From assembly GCA_018673475.1 (NCBI GenBank), contig JABHCN010000048.1, positions 1 to 64,000 of the forward strand: a stretch of DNA of 64,000 nt, given 5' to 3'. A program made the translations under genes and the position numbers. Below, piece after piece: positions 52,956 to 60,722 of the stretch. A model generated the notes under the pieces. The model had not been told where the DNA came from and made no database searches. It was given only the letters and a program-made list of their open reading frames with translations. Position 1 is the stretch's first letter; the number at the start of each line of letters is the position of its first letter. This DNA is from Actinomycetota bacterium (GTDB taxonomy: Bacteria; Actinomycetota; Acidimicrobiia; Acidimicrobiales; MedAcidi-G1).

Positions 52956-53425
52956 CGGCCATCCAACCAGCGGTGCACCACAATGGCCCGCGCCACCATG
53001 CCCTGTATCTCGAAGAAGTTCTTGGTAGCACGGTCGCCGGGTAGCGCTGTCGCCTCAATCCCGAGGGCGCCCCGTTCCTCTGCCTCCGTCACCAGGAATG
53101 CCATGAGGGCCTCGCCCACTCCAACCGATCTGGCTTCGGGATACACGAAGAGTTCCTCCACAACAGCATGAGGAGCGCCGTCGGCCGCCTCTGAGACCCG
53201 CATCACCCCGTAGCCGACCGACACTCCGTCGATTGTGCCGAGGGCGACGGTCACGTCGGGCGAGGCGAGACACTCGAAAACCCTCGCTGGCAGATCAGGG
53301 GCGCTCTGGTCCAGACGCGTGAGAACCTCACCGCCACGCTTGTGTGCCATTTCCCTTCGGGATGCTGCAAGCAGTTCCTCGAGGTCTGTGCTGTCGGCGG
53401 AGGTCGCCCGTCTGGCTGCCTCCAC
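52952..53425 (-). CDS. GNAT family N-acetyltransferase
   Basis: A 157-residue acetyltransferase of the GNAT fold. VVEELFVYPEARSVGVGEALMAFL contains the acetyl-CoA pyrophosphate loop (R-x-x-G-x-G variant) near residue 105, and GDRATKNFFEIQGMVARAIVVHRWL is the C-terminal part. It transfers an acetyl group from acetyl-CoA to an amine or protein. The GTG at 53425 has GGGGAC a few bases upstream and gives the natural start; GTG 53473 would overlap the zinc-ribbon gene by 29 bases. It is coupled to the NUDIX gene. Confidence 0.82.
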   Translation of the reverse strand: MEAARRATSADSTDLEELLAASRREMAHKRGGEVLTRLDQSAPDLPARVFECLASPDVTVALGTIDGVSVGYGVMRVSEAADGAPHAVVEELFVYPEARSVGVGEALMAFLVTEAEERGALGIEATALPGDRATKNFFEIQGMVARAIVVHRWLDGR

Positions 53426-53444
53426 GCTCAGGTCCCCGACCGGG

Positions 53445-53882
53445 TCACGTAATGGGGCCGCCGCAGTGCCCACATTCGCCGGTCTCAGCTACCGCAGTTG
53501 CCTGAACCAGGAGGAAGCAGTGGGGACAGTGCATCTCTGTCTCCTGGCGCTCCTCGACACTTCCTGGTGGCGCCTGGCTCCGCTGGACGCCCTCTTCCTC
53601 GTCATCATCGTCGTCGTCGCCAGCGGCGAGCCGTTCCTTGAGGATTGCATCAAGTTCGGCCTCGACGTCGTCTGGATCAGGGTCGTCCTCGTCGTCGACT
53701 ACAGCTGCCTTGGCCGGCCTCGGCCCGTCCTCGTCATCTTCGTCATCTTCTTCGCCGCTGTCTTCGTTGCCCTCACCCGAGTCACCATCCTCGGCAAACT
53801 CATCCTCGGCCGCGGCCTCCTCGTCGAAGTCCTCGTCGGACTCGTCGTCTGGCAGCTCATCGGTGGTTTCGTCGTCGCTCAT
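53445..53882 (-). CDS. Acidic protein with C-terminal zinc ribbon (DUF4193-like)
   Basis: A 145-residue protein. Residues 1-55 and 62-98 are almost all Asp and Glu and must be disordered; between them is EAELDAILKERLA, a short helix found in actinobacterial DUF4193-type proteins. The C-terminus has a zinc ribbon with Cys119, Cys122 (CPHCFLL), Cys137 and Cys140 (CGHC). The acidic tail could mimic DNA or bind basic proteins; function is unknown. The ATG has GAGGA upstream and a TATGCT -10 box. It lies just upstream of the GNAT gene on the same strand. Confidence 0.8.
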   Translation of the reverse strand: MSDDETTDELPDDESDEDFDEEAAAEDEFAEDGDSGEGNEDSGEEDDEDDEDGPRPAKAAVVDDEDDPDPDDVEAELDAILKERLAAGDDDDDDEEEGVQRSQAPPGSVEERQETEMHCPHCFLLVQATAVAETGECGHCGGPIT

Positions 53883-53915
53883 TGTTTCCTCGGCTGATCT
53901 GTGGATCGCGGCCGG

Positions 53916-53921
53916 AGCATA
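53916..53921 (-). promoter_or_regulatory. Candidate -10 box of the acidic zinc-ribbon gene
   Basis: TATGCT on the minus strand would start transcription near 53909, about 27 bases before the ATG and before its GAGGA site. Confidence 0.4.
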
Positions 53922-53991
53922 GACAGGTTCCGGTGCTGTTGGGCGCCACAGGGGAATCCAACTATGGAGACGATCAAGATGTCCTCGGATC

Positions 53992-55626
53992 TCATGTGAT
54001 CGAGGAGTCGGAACCGTCCATGGTCATGACCCTCTTCTGCTCGCTTCTGCGCTCCGAATCGAGACGCTCCAGGTCTGATCCGGAAGAGTGGTCCACGTAG
54101 GACATCATCTCGGCAATGGCGCGGTGTCCGGCAACATCGCGGATCAGGGTGTGCATCTCCTGGCAGACCCGTCTGTAGGCGGGATGTCCCTGTGGAGATG
54201 TGCGTAGCTCGAGAACATGCATGGCCTCTCTGGCGTTCATGTGCATCATGTAGCGGACCCGGTAGGCAAGGGCTGCCGCATACGGAGCCTGATCGGGGAG
54301 AGCCGGTTCGAGAGCATCATGTAGGGCCGCTGAGCGCTCCATGGAGGCGTCGAAACGGTCAGCAAGACCTGCGTCGCCGACCTCCGGAGGCCGCACGAAG
54401 CCGTGCGAGGTGCTTAGGCGCTGCCAGTCGAGGGTCAGCATCCGGTGGCGTTGCAGGTCGCGGAACGCCCCGTAGTCGGAGAGGATGTCGAATCGGTAGG
54501 AGGGCCGCTCGAGCGCCCGGCCCGGTCGGTGGCGCCGGTTGGAGCGGTCTCCTACGAGAGCCCTCAGAACGCTGAGGCGTTCATCGACGGTCATGGTCCT
54601 GACGCGCTCTTCGACAAATCGGTCCGACTGGTTCGTGAACGGGTACAGCGCTGCGGCCACCAGCTTGACCTCGGCATCAGGATCAAAGTCGGTCAGGTCG
54701 ACAAGAGGCCCGGCATCAGGAACTTCCCTGTCGGGGAACAGGCCTTCGGCCACGTCGGCGAGCCGGTCCCTGCAGTCGGCCCCGTAGGCACCGGTGGCCT
54801 CTCCCCTGTCGGGCAGGTCGACACGCTTGAGGAATGACGGAATGACCTTCCGAAGCTCGGCCAGCATCAACTCGGCGTAGGACCTGGCCTCTGGAAGAAC
54901 ATGCGCACGCATGCGGATGAGCAGTGCCTCGTAGGCCTGTCCTGAGGCGTAGATGCCGACATTTGACAGCGATGCCGCAGGGAGCATTCCCCTCACAGAG
55001 TCGAATGCCTTGGCCGCCACCGCCTGGCGATAGACGAAGTCCGAGTCGCTGTCAGCCTTCGGTGCCACGGTGCGGAAATGATTGGCCATGAGCGGGACCA
55101 TCTCGGCGTAGTTCTCAAACAGCCTGTCCATGTCTGAGATGTACCTGGCTCCGAGGGCCGAGGACAAGATCTCCGGATCGCGGTAGTAGCGGTACCTTCC
55201 GCCGAGCCTCGAGTCGTAGGCGATGTAGCGCGTCGACTGTTCGAGATAGGACATCAGGCGTCCCCACTCGAGCACCTTTGTCAGGAGGTTGGAAGCCTGC
55301 TCACAGGCGAGGTGCACACCTCCCAGCTGGGCAACGCTGTCGTCTCCGTACTCGAAGAAGACACGGTCATAGAGCTCCTCGGCACGACGCAGGCCGACAG
55401 TTGCGTCGATCGTCTCGTCGCCGGAGATATCCAGTTCGCCCACGAACTCTTCAAGAAACAGACGACGAAGGCTCTTGTCGGAACGGGAGTAGCGTGCGAA
55501 GAGGGCTCCCTTGACCACCTCCGGCAGGTTGACGAGGGCAAATACCGGCTGGTCAAGGTTGGTGAAGTAGCGCCGCAGGACGTCGGCTTCCTCGGAGCTG
55601 AAACCCTCGGCGATGTAGGTGGACAC
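53992..55626 (-). CDS. Double ThyX-like protein (FAD-dependent thymidylate synthase fold)
   Basis: A 544-residue protein, about twice the usual ThyX length. The first half (to about residue 270) has SVAQLGGVHLACEQ and WGRLMSYLEQSTRY (residues 121-134), matching the ThyX motif RHR...S...S.RY except that RH has become WG. It also has ARSYAELMLAELR following VLPE. The second half has RHR (393-395) but lacks the S..RY part, and the C-terminal LELRTSP-type segment is kept. The two halves thus split one motif between them. True ThyX activity is doubtful; a flavin-binding role is inferred. The GTG start has a TAGCCT box eight bases upstream. Confidence 0.75.
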   Translation of the reverse strand: MSTYIAEGFSSEEADVLRRYFTNLDQPVFALVNLPEVVKGALFARYSRSDKSLRRLFLEEFVGELDISGDETIDATVGLRRAEELYDRVFFEYGDDSVAQLGGVHLACEQASNLLTKVLEWGRLMSYLEQSTRYIAYDSRLGGRYRYYRDPEILSSALGARYISDMDRLFENYAEMVPLMANHFRTVAPKADSDSDFVYRQAVAAKAFDSVRGMLPAASLSNVGIYASGQAYEALLIRMRAHVLPEARSYAELMLAELRKVIPSFLKRVDLPDRGEATGAYGADCRDRLADVAEGLFPDREVPDAGPLVDLTDFDPDAEVKLVAAALYPFTNQSDRFVEERVRTMTVDERLSVLRALVGDRSNRRHRPGRALERPSYRFDILSDYGAFRDLQRHRMLTLDWQRLSTSHGFVRPPEVGDAGLADRFDASMERSAALHDALEPALPDQAPYAAALAYRVRYMMHMNAREAMHVLELRTSPQGHPAYRRVCQEMHTLIRDVAGHRAIAEMMSYVDHSSGSDLERLDSERRSEQKRVMTMDGSDSSIT

Positions 55627-55634
55627 GGCCGCTG

Positions 55635-55640
55635 AGGCTA
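55635..55640 (-). promoter_or_regulatory. Leaderless-type -10 box of the ThyX-like gene
   Basis: TAGCCT ends eight bases before the GTG at 55626 and overlaps the TAG stop of the M20 gene. This overlap makes chance more likely than for the other boxes. Confidence 0.3.
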
Positions 55641-56852
55641 CGTCGTCCGAGGGTCGCCTTCGCGGACTGCAACGGCGGAGGCCAACTCGTCCCTGGCCGC
55701 CTCGAGGACGCCGTTGTCCGCCCAGCAGTCCAGCACCGTCAGCGCCATCGACCGGGCGCCGTGGAGGATGGCCTGATCGGCTTCGTCGCTGATTGCAGCT
55801 GCCGCGAAGTCGTTGGTGTGGATGGCTGTTCCCATGGGAGCCGTCTTGATCATCGGATGGATCGCCGGAACCACGTAGCTCACATTTCCGAGGTCGGTGC
55901 TGCCGACTACCTGATGGTCGTCGGTGGGGTGGACATCGCGGCCGAGGCTGACCGAGTTGGCCACGTATCGATCAAGCAGGGCCTGGTTGTCGCGGACCTC
56001 GTTGTAGCTGGGCTGGATCAGTTCATGGCTCACCGAACAGCCGCTCGCCAGTGCGCCAGCATCGAGACAGGCAATCACCCTCTGCGCCAGGGCATCGGCA
56101 CCTGCCCGATTGGGTGAACGCACATACCAGCTGGCCGCCGCCCGTTCGGGCACGATGTTGGCCCGCTGGCCGGCATCGGTGAAGATGCCGTGGATCCGCT
56201 CCTCAGGAGCAATGTGTTGCCGGAGGGCGGCAACGTTCATGTAGCCGAGGACTGCTGCATCGAGTGCGTTGAGACCACGCTCGGGGGCTGCCGCTGCATG
56301 TGCTGCCCTACCGGTGAAGACCGCCTGAATCTGCTGGACGGCAAGGCTGGTGATGTTTCGCAGGTCAGCGTCAGCGGGGTGCACCATCAGCGCGGCATCG
56401 ACATCGTCGAATGCCCCCCGCTCGAGCATCAGAACCTTGCCACCGCCACCCTCTTCGGCCGGAGTGCCGAGGATGCGAACACGTCCACCCAGTTCTGTCG
56501 CTACGGCTGCGGCAGCCAGACCTGCGCCCAGGCCGGCTGTGGCGATGATGTTGTGGCCACAGGCGTGGCCAATTCCTGGTAGAGCGTCGTATTCGCACAG
56601 CACCGCTATCAGCGGCCCCTCGCTGCCGGCTGATGCCTCGAACGCCGTCTCAAGGCTGTAGGCGGACCTGACCACGTCCATTCCCTCGGCCTCGAGGACC
56701 CCTGTGAGGAGTTCGTGTGCGAGGTGTTCCTTGAATCCGAGTTCCGGTTGGGCGTGTATCTGGTGCGATGCGGATATCAGGGTGTCGGCCAGATCATCGA
56801 TCTTCTCAAGAACCCTCTGTCTTGCCCCGACCACGGTTGCGTCGTCTGCCAT
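55638..56852 (-). CDS. M20 family amidohydrolase (AbgB/HipO-like)
   Basis: A 404-residue metallopeptidase of the M20D type. GHACGHN near residue 80 holds the metal-binding Cys and His, GTPAEEGGGGK has the Glu pair, and the dimerisation domain starts near AVFTGRAAHAAAAPERG. It hydrolyses N-acyl amino acids or aminobenzoyl-glutamate-like amides. The ATG at 56852 has a TACGAT box six bases upstream and no Shine-Dalgarno. It lies upstream of the ThyX-like gene. The substrate is unknown. Confidence 0.9.
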   Translation of the reverse strand: MADDATVVGARQRVLEKIDDLADTLISASHQIHAQPELGFKEHLAHELLTGVLEAEGMDVVRSAYSLETAFEASAGSEGPLIAVLCEYDALPGIGHACGHNIIATAGLGAGLAAAAVATELGGRVRILGTPAEEGGGGKVLMLERGAFDDVDAALMVHPADADLRNITSLAVQQIQAVFTGRAAHAAAAPERGLNALDAAVLGYMNVAALRQHIAPEERIHGIFTDAGQRANIVPERAAASWYVRSPNRAGADALAQRVIACLDAGALASGCSVSHELIQPSYNEVRDNQALLDRYVANSVSLGRDVHPTDDHQVVGSTDLGNVSYVVPAIHPMIKTAPMGTAIHTNDFAAAAISDEADQAILHGARSMALTVLDCWADNGVLEAARDELASAVAVREGDPRTT

Positions 56853-56858
56853 CGGCGG

Positions 56859-56864
56859 ATCGTA
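56859..56864 (-). promoter_or_regulatory. Leaderless-type -10 box of the M20 amidohydrolase
   Basis: TACGAT ends six bases before the ATG at 56852. Confidence 0.5.
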
Positions 56865-56907
56865 CCGCTACAGGCCGGCCCGATCGTCACAGGCCACTCA
56901 GGCAGGC

Positions 56908-57516
56908 TCAGAGGACAAGGCGCAGTACGGCCGGTTCCACACGCACAGAGATGATTCTGTGGGCACCCACAGGCTCAGAATCAAGGTAGACCGGCATTGG
57001 ATGACCGAACGACACCTGTCCAGCCGGCTGTCGTGTGTAGGTGATCCCGGGATGTGGCAGGTGGGTACCAGAGTGCAACCTCCGGCGAGCCTTCAGGCGT
57101 TGGCGGAACGACAGGTCCGAGTCGAGTAGGTCCAACAGGCCGTCACCGGGATGTGCTCTGGGTGCCAGGTTCCAGCGCCCCAGGTGGGCCCCGTTCGCAG
57201 CTATCCAGGAGCGACCCGTCAACCAGTTGTGGCGGGCGACGAGGTGGGCTACGAACCAGTGGATCCGGCCATCCAGAAGAGCCGATCCGATGTCGACGAG
57301 CACCCTGGTCGAGTTGTCTGAGAAGCCACTGCCTGAACTCCTGCCGCCGAGTGTCCGCCAGAGGTCACCCCCGGTGAGGCCGACTGTCGGAAGGTCGGTT
57401 CCAGCGGAGCGGGCTGCGGTAACGATGGCTCGAAGTTCGGAATCGGTGTCGGCCACCTCAGATCCGTTCGGCAGGCCGCCCAGCCCACCCCAGCTCTGTC
57501 CTCTTGAAAGCGACAT
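56908..57516 (-). CDS. Diacylglycerol kinase-like protein, shortened and partly degenerate
   Basis: A 202-residue protein whose C-terminal half (residues about 103-200) follows the DAGK/YegS lipid-kinase fold: AANGAHLGRWNLAPRAHPGD, GLLDLLD and YLDSEPVGAHRI, the last replacing the family's DGE. The N-terminal catalytic loop GGDGT appears only as GGDLWRTLGG (residues 49-58), so the Gly-Thr is lost and most of the nucleotide-binding domain is missing. It is probably not an active kinase, but may bind lipid. The ATG lies six bases after the helicase stop. The fold call is by eye. Confidence 0.65.
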   Translation of the reverse strand: MSLSRGQSWGGLGGLPNGSEVADTDSELRAIVTAARSAGTDLPTVGLTGGDLWRTLGGRSSGSGFSDNSTRVLVDIGSALLDGRIHWFVAHLVARHNWLTGRSWIAANGAHLGRWNLAPRAHPGDGLLDLLDSDLSFRQRLKARRRLHSGTHLPHPGITYTRQPAGQVSFGHPMPVYLDSEPVGAHRIISVRVEPAVLRLVL

Positions 57517-57522
57517 GGGCAG

Positions 57523-59553
57523 CTACGCAGCTTCGGGGCTGTCAGCCGTCTCGGCTAAGCCGGCATCATCCGGCTCCGATATGGCACCGGCCAGGGCCAC
57601 GACGCCTCGTTCCAGGCCGTCCACGGCCCTGCGTGCGGTAGTGGACAGTTCCGGGCCGGCCACCTTGCTCAGCTGGCCCAGGAGATCGGCAACCAGCCTC
57701 ACATTTCGGACGAACTCTCCGGCATTCATGCCATCCTCGAGAATGCTGGCGAGGCTTCCTCCGTCAACCCACTCCATGATCGTCTCGGCCAGGCCGTGGT
57801 CCGTCGTGAAATCCACCTCGACACCCATGCCTGCCCCCTCGGCATGGATCTCCTCACCGAGGTTGCCGATCTCCCTGATTCTGGATCCGATACGGCCCTG
57901 CGGCTCGGGAACAACGACACCGCGGGGTCCACGGCGCCGATAGGTCAGGCAGGACACGACCGCTGCGGTCTCGCCTGGGGCCAGATCGTCAAACAGGCCC
58001 GCCGCCAGGGCCTCGACAACCAGAAGGTCGGCCTCGTTGTGGATCCCGGCAAGAGGCGTACCTCGGCTGGTCAACTGCCACGACCGGGCCATTCCTCTCT
58101 GCTCGAGCACGCTTTCCATGCCGTCCATCCGCTCGACGAGGTTCGAGCCGGGCTTGTGTCGTCGACGGTCCTGGAACTGGGCGAACGAGCGCTCGACAAG
58201 GTCCATGGCATCGGCCCTCGTCCGGGTGACCATCAGGTTCGCCAGCATGTTGTACGTGGGGCGAAACGCCGACGTGAGAACAAAGTCTCGGCTACGGGCG
58301 AGCTCGGCAACCTTCCGGAACGGAACAAACGGCGTCCAGCAGATAAGGGCGTTTCCCTCGTCGTCGATGCCGCGCCTCCCGGCCCGCCCGGTCAGCTGGG
58401 CGAACTGTCCCGGGGTGAGAAGCTCGTGTGTCTCTCCGGTGAACTTGGTCAACTTCTCGATTACCACAGAGCGGGCCGGGAGGTTCACACCGAGTGCGAG
58501 GGTCTCGGTGGCGTAGACGATCTTCAGCAGGCCGGATGCAAACAGTTCCTCGGCCAACTCCTTGAATAGGGGCAGCATGCCGGCATGGTGTGCGGCGATT
58601 CCCCGACGGAGGCCCGTCTGCCACTGTCCAACGCCCAATGCCTCGAGGTCCTCGCCGGAGATGCCCTCGAGCCGTCTGGAGAGGAAGGAGTCGACCTCCT
58701 CCGACTCGCTGGGACTGTTCAGGTTTACGCCCTCCCGGATCAGAGAGTCGCGAGCGTCGTCGCATCCGGCCCGGCTGAAGATGAAGTGGATAGCCGGCAG
58801 CAGGTCGTTGCGCCGGAGTTCACCGAGCACCTCGCGTCGCCTGGGCGATGCCCAGCCGGGACCGTGTCGATTCCGGCCTCGCCGTCCCTCGACATCAAAC
58901 CGCTCACCCTTCTTGTTCGGGGCGCCTCCGGTCAGGACAGGTAACCGGTGCAGGCGTCTGGAGCCACGGCGTTCGACCACCAGGTAGTGGCTACGCAATG
59001 GGACCGGCCGACGCTTCTCCACGACAACATCGGTCTCTCCCCGGATTTCGCGCATCCACGCACCGAGTTCCTCGGCGTTTGAGACGGTGGCCGACAGGGC
59101 CACGATTCCGACCTGTGGCGGAAGGTTGAGCAGCACCTCCTCCCACACGGCTCCGCGGTACGGGTCTTCGAGGAAGTGAACCTCGTCGAGAATCACCCAG
59201 CCCAGATCGTCCAGAGCTTCGGAGCCCGAGTAGAGCATGTTCCTCAAGACCTCAGTGGTCATGACCACTACCGGAGCGTGGGGTGAGATGGTGTTGTCTC
59301 CGGTGAGAAGGCCTGTCTGGCTGCCTCCAAGGCTCCTGCTGAGATCCCGGTACTTCTGGTTGGAAAGGGCCTTGATGGGCGCCGTGTAGAAGGTGCGCAG
59401 CCCATTCTCCATAGCTCGGTCGATCGCATGCTCTGCGACAACCGTCTTTCCGCTTGATGTAGGCGCCGCCACAAGAACCGAGTGTCCGGCATCTACTGAG
59501 GCGATCGCCTCCCGCTGGAAGCGGTCAAGTTGGAACGACCACTTGTTGGTCAC
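57523..59553 (-). CDS. helY: DEAD/DEAH-box helicase of the HelY/Ski2-Mtr4 type
   Basis: A 676-residue superfamily 2 helicase. Walker A VAAPTSSGKT and the DEVH box (LDEVHFLED) mark domain 1. Domain 2 contains GVNLPARSVVIEK and QLTGRAGRRGIDDEG (motif VI), and the C-terminal part is a DSHCT-like domain (LVVEALAAGLFDDLAPGETAAVV). In actinobacteria this gene follows tatC, as here. It probably acts on RNA. The GTG at 59553 overlaps the TatC stop, so the longer frame to 59622 is rejected. Confidence 0.93.
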   Translation of the reverse strand: MTNKWSFQLDRFQREAIASVDAGHSVLVAAPTSSGKTVVAEHAIDRAMENGLRTFYTAPIKALSNQKYRDLSRSLGGSQTGLLTGDNTISPHAPVVVMTTEVLRNMLYSGSEALDDLGWVILDEVHFLEDPYRGAVWEEVLLNLPPQVGIVALSATVSNAEELGAWMREIRGETDVVVEKRRPVPLRSHYLVVERRGSRRLHRLPVLTGGAPNKKGERFDVEGRRGRNRHGPGWASPRRREVLGELRRNDLLPAIHFIFSRAGCDDARDSLIREGVNLNSPSESEEVDSFLSRRLEGISGEDLEALGVGQWQTGLRRGIAAHHAGMLPLFKELAEELFASGLLKIVYATETLALGVNLPARSVVIEKLTKFTGETHELLTPGQFAQLTGRAGRRGIDDEGNALICWTPFVPFRKVAELARSRDFVLTSAFRPTYNMLANLMVTRTRADAMDLVERSFAQFQDRRRHKPGSNLVERMDGMESVLEQRGMARSWQLTSRGTPLAGIHNEADLLVVEALAAGLFDDLAPGETAAVVSCLTYRRRGPRGVVVPEPQGRIGSRIREIGNLGEEIHAEGAGMGVEVDFTTDHGLAETIMEWVDGGSLASILEDGMNAGEFVRNVRLVADLLGQLSKVAGPELSTTARRAVDGLERGVVALAGAISEPDDAGLAETADSPEAA

Positions 59554-60320
59554 CCCTCGGCACGCCTGCGGCGACGCTCGTGGAGTGCACCGATCAGAAT
59601 CGATGCCTCGTAGAAGGCCCACATGGGCACTGAGAGGATCATGAGGGTGAAGGGGTCTCCGCTCGGGGTGAGGACGGCAACCAGTGCGACGATTCCCACA
59701 ATGGCGTAGCGGCGCGCACGCCTGAGTGCTGCAGGGCTGAGGATTCCGATCAACTGGAGGAATACCAGAACCAGTGGAAACTCGAAACCAATGCCGAATG
59801 CCATCGTCATCTTGATGACGAAGCTGATGTACTTGGCCGGCGAAAAGACGCTTACGAGGTCGGGGCCACCAATGTCCACAAGGAACTCGAGGGCCCTCGG
59901 GATGCTCCAGTAGGCGAGACCGCAGCCGGCTGCGAACAGGAGCATGCCGGCGAGCACGAAGGGGACGGCCCAGCGCCGCTCACGTGAGTAGAGCCCGGGG
60001 ACGACAAAGCGCCAGACCTGCCAGAGAAGTACGGGCATCGCCAGGGCCAGGCCGCCGTAGCCGGCGACGCTGAGGCGCACGGTGAACGGCTCCAACGGAT
60101 CGGTCACAAGTAACTCACACCCACTGCCGAACACCGCACTCGGGCCTGCGTCCAGACGGATGCTGCAGTACGGCCGGAGCAGCAGATCGAGGATCTGGGG
60201 ATAGAGGAACCAACAGGCCAGGGCGCCGGCACCGACGGCGACTACCGCGATGAGCAGGCGCTTCCGAAGTTCTTCGAGATGCGAGATGAGCGACATCGTT
60301 CCAGCGTTCTTGTCAGACAT
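59550..60320 (-). CDS. tatC: Sec-independent protein translocase TatC
   Basis: A 256-residue protein with six hydrophobic segments. The N-terminal SLISHLEELRKRLLIAVVAVG is the TatC signature, containing the Glu that receives the twin-arginine signal, and the conserved F-E-F-P segment appears as GFEFPLVLVFLQ near the fourth helix. It binds Tat signal peptides in the inner membrane. It is eight bases downstream of tatA and overlaps the helicase gene, so the three are one operon. The C-terminal tail is basic. Confidence 0.96.
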   Translation of the reverse strand: MSDKNAGTMSLISHLEELRKRLLIAVVAVGAGALACWFLYPQILDLLLRPYCSIRLDAGPSAVFGSGCELLVTDPLEPFTVRLSVAGYGGLALAMPVLLWQVWRFVVPGLYSRERRWAVPFVLAGMLLFAAGCGLAYWSIPRALEFLVDIGGPDLVSVFSPAKYISFVIKMTMAFGIGFEFPLVLVFLQLIGILSPAALRRARRYAIVGIVALVAVLTPSGDPFTLMILSVPMWAFYEASILIGALHERRRRRAEG

Positions 60321-60328
60321 CTCAGAAA

Positions 60329-60664
60329 TCAGTCGTCTTCTGCTGTTTCGGCATCGGGGATCTCTTGTGGGTCTGTCGTTCCCTCGTCGGGTTCCTGGGC
60401 CAATGGCGGATCGGGTCGGGTTCCTGCCGCCGGGTCCGGTCTGCCTTCGGAGGTCAGGGCATCTCCTCTGGCTCTTGCCTCCAGTTCAAGTCCAGGGTCT
60501 TCAACCGCAGCGCGCAACTCTTCCTGGAATCCGGTTGAGACCCTGCGCACCTCTCGCAGAACACGCCCGATCTGACGCGTCACCTCTGGCAGCCTCGCTG
60601 GGCCGAGAACCAGAAGGCCAACGAGGAGGATGACGAGAACCTCACTACCTCCCAAGTTGCCCAT
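60329..60664 (-). CDS. tatA: Sec-independent protein translocase TatA/TatB-like
   Basis: A 111-residue protein with one N-terminal membrane helix (EVLVILLVGLLVLGPARLP), then the amphipathic helix beginning TRQIGRVLREVRRVST, and a charged, acidic tail. The Pro-Leu-Gly-Pro-type hinge GPARLP is the family signature. Because it is followed by tatC only, one TatA/B-type protein is seen; its longer tail makes it TatB-like. The ATG lies six bases after a TAGGCT box with no Shine-Dalgarno. Confidence 0.9.
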   Translation of the reverse strand: MGNLGGSEVLVILLVGLLVLGPARLPEVTRQIGRVLREVRRVSTGFQEELRAAVEDPGLELEARARGDALTSEGRPDPAAGTRPDPPLAQEPDEGTTDPQEIPDAETAEDD

Positions 60665-60670
60665 CAGAGC

Positions 60671-60676
60671 AGCCTA
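60671..60676 (-). promoter_or_regulatory. Leaderless-type -10 box of tatA
   Basis: TAGGCT ends six bases before the ATG at 60664, and the same hexamer precedes pafB. Confidence 0.5.
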
Positions 60677-60722
60677 CCGGTGAGCACCAGTCGCAGAACT
60701 GGGCGGAAGACGCCGGGAAGGC

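Noticed and set aside
53638-53922. Serine-rich 94-residue open frame opposite the acidic zinc-ribbon gene
   Set aside because: Runs of Ser come from reading Asp/Glu codons in antisense; the minus-strand gene has a ribosome-binding site and cysteine motifs.
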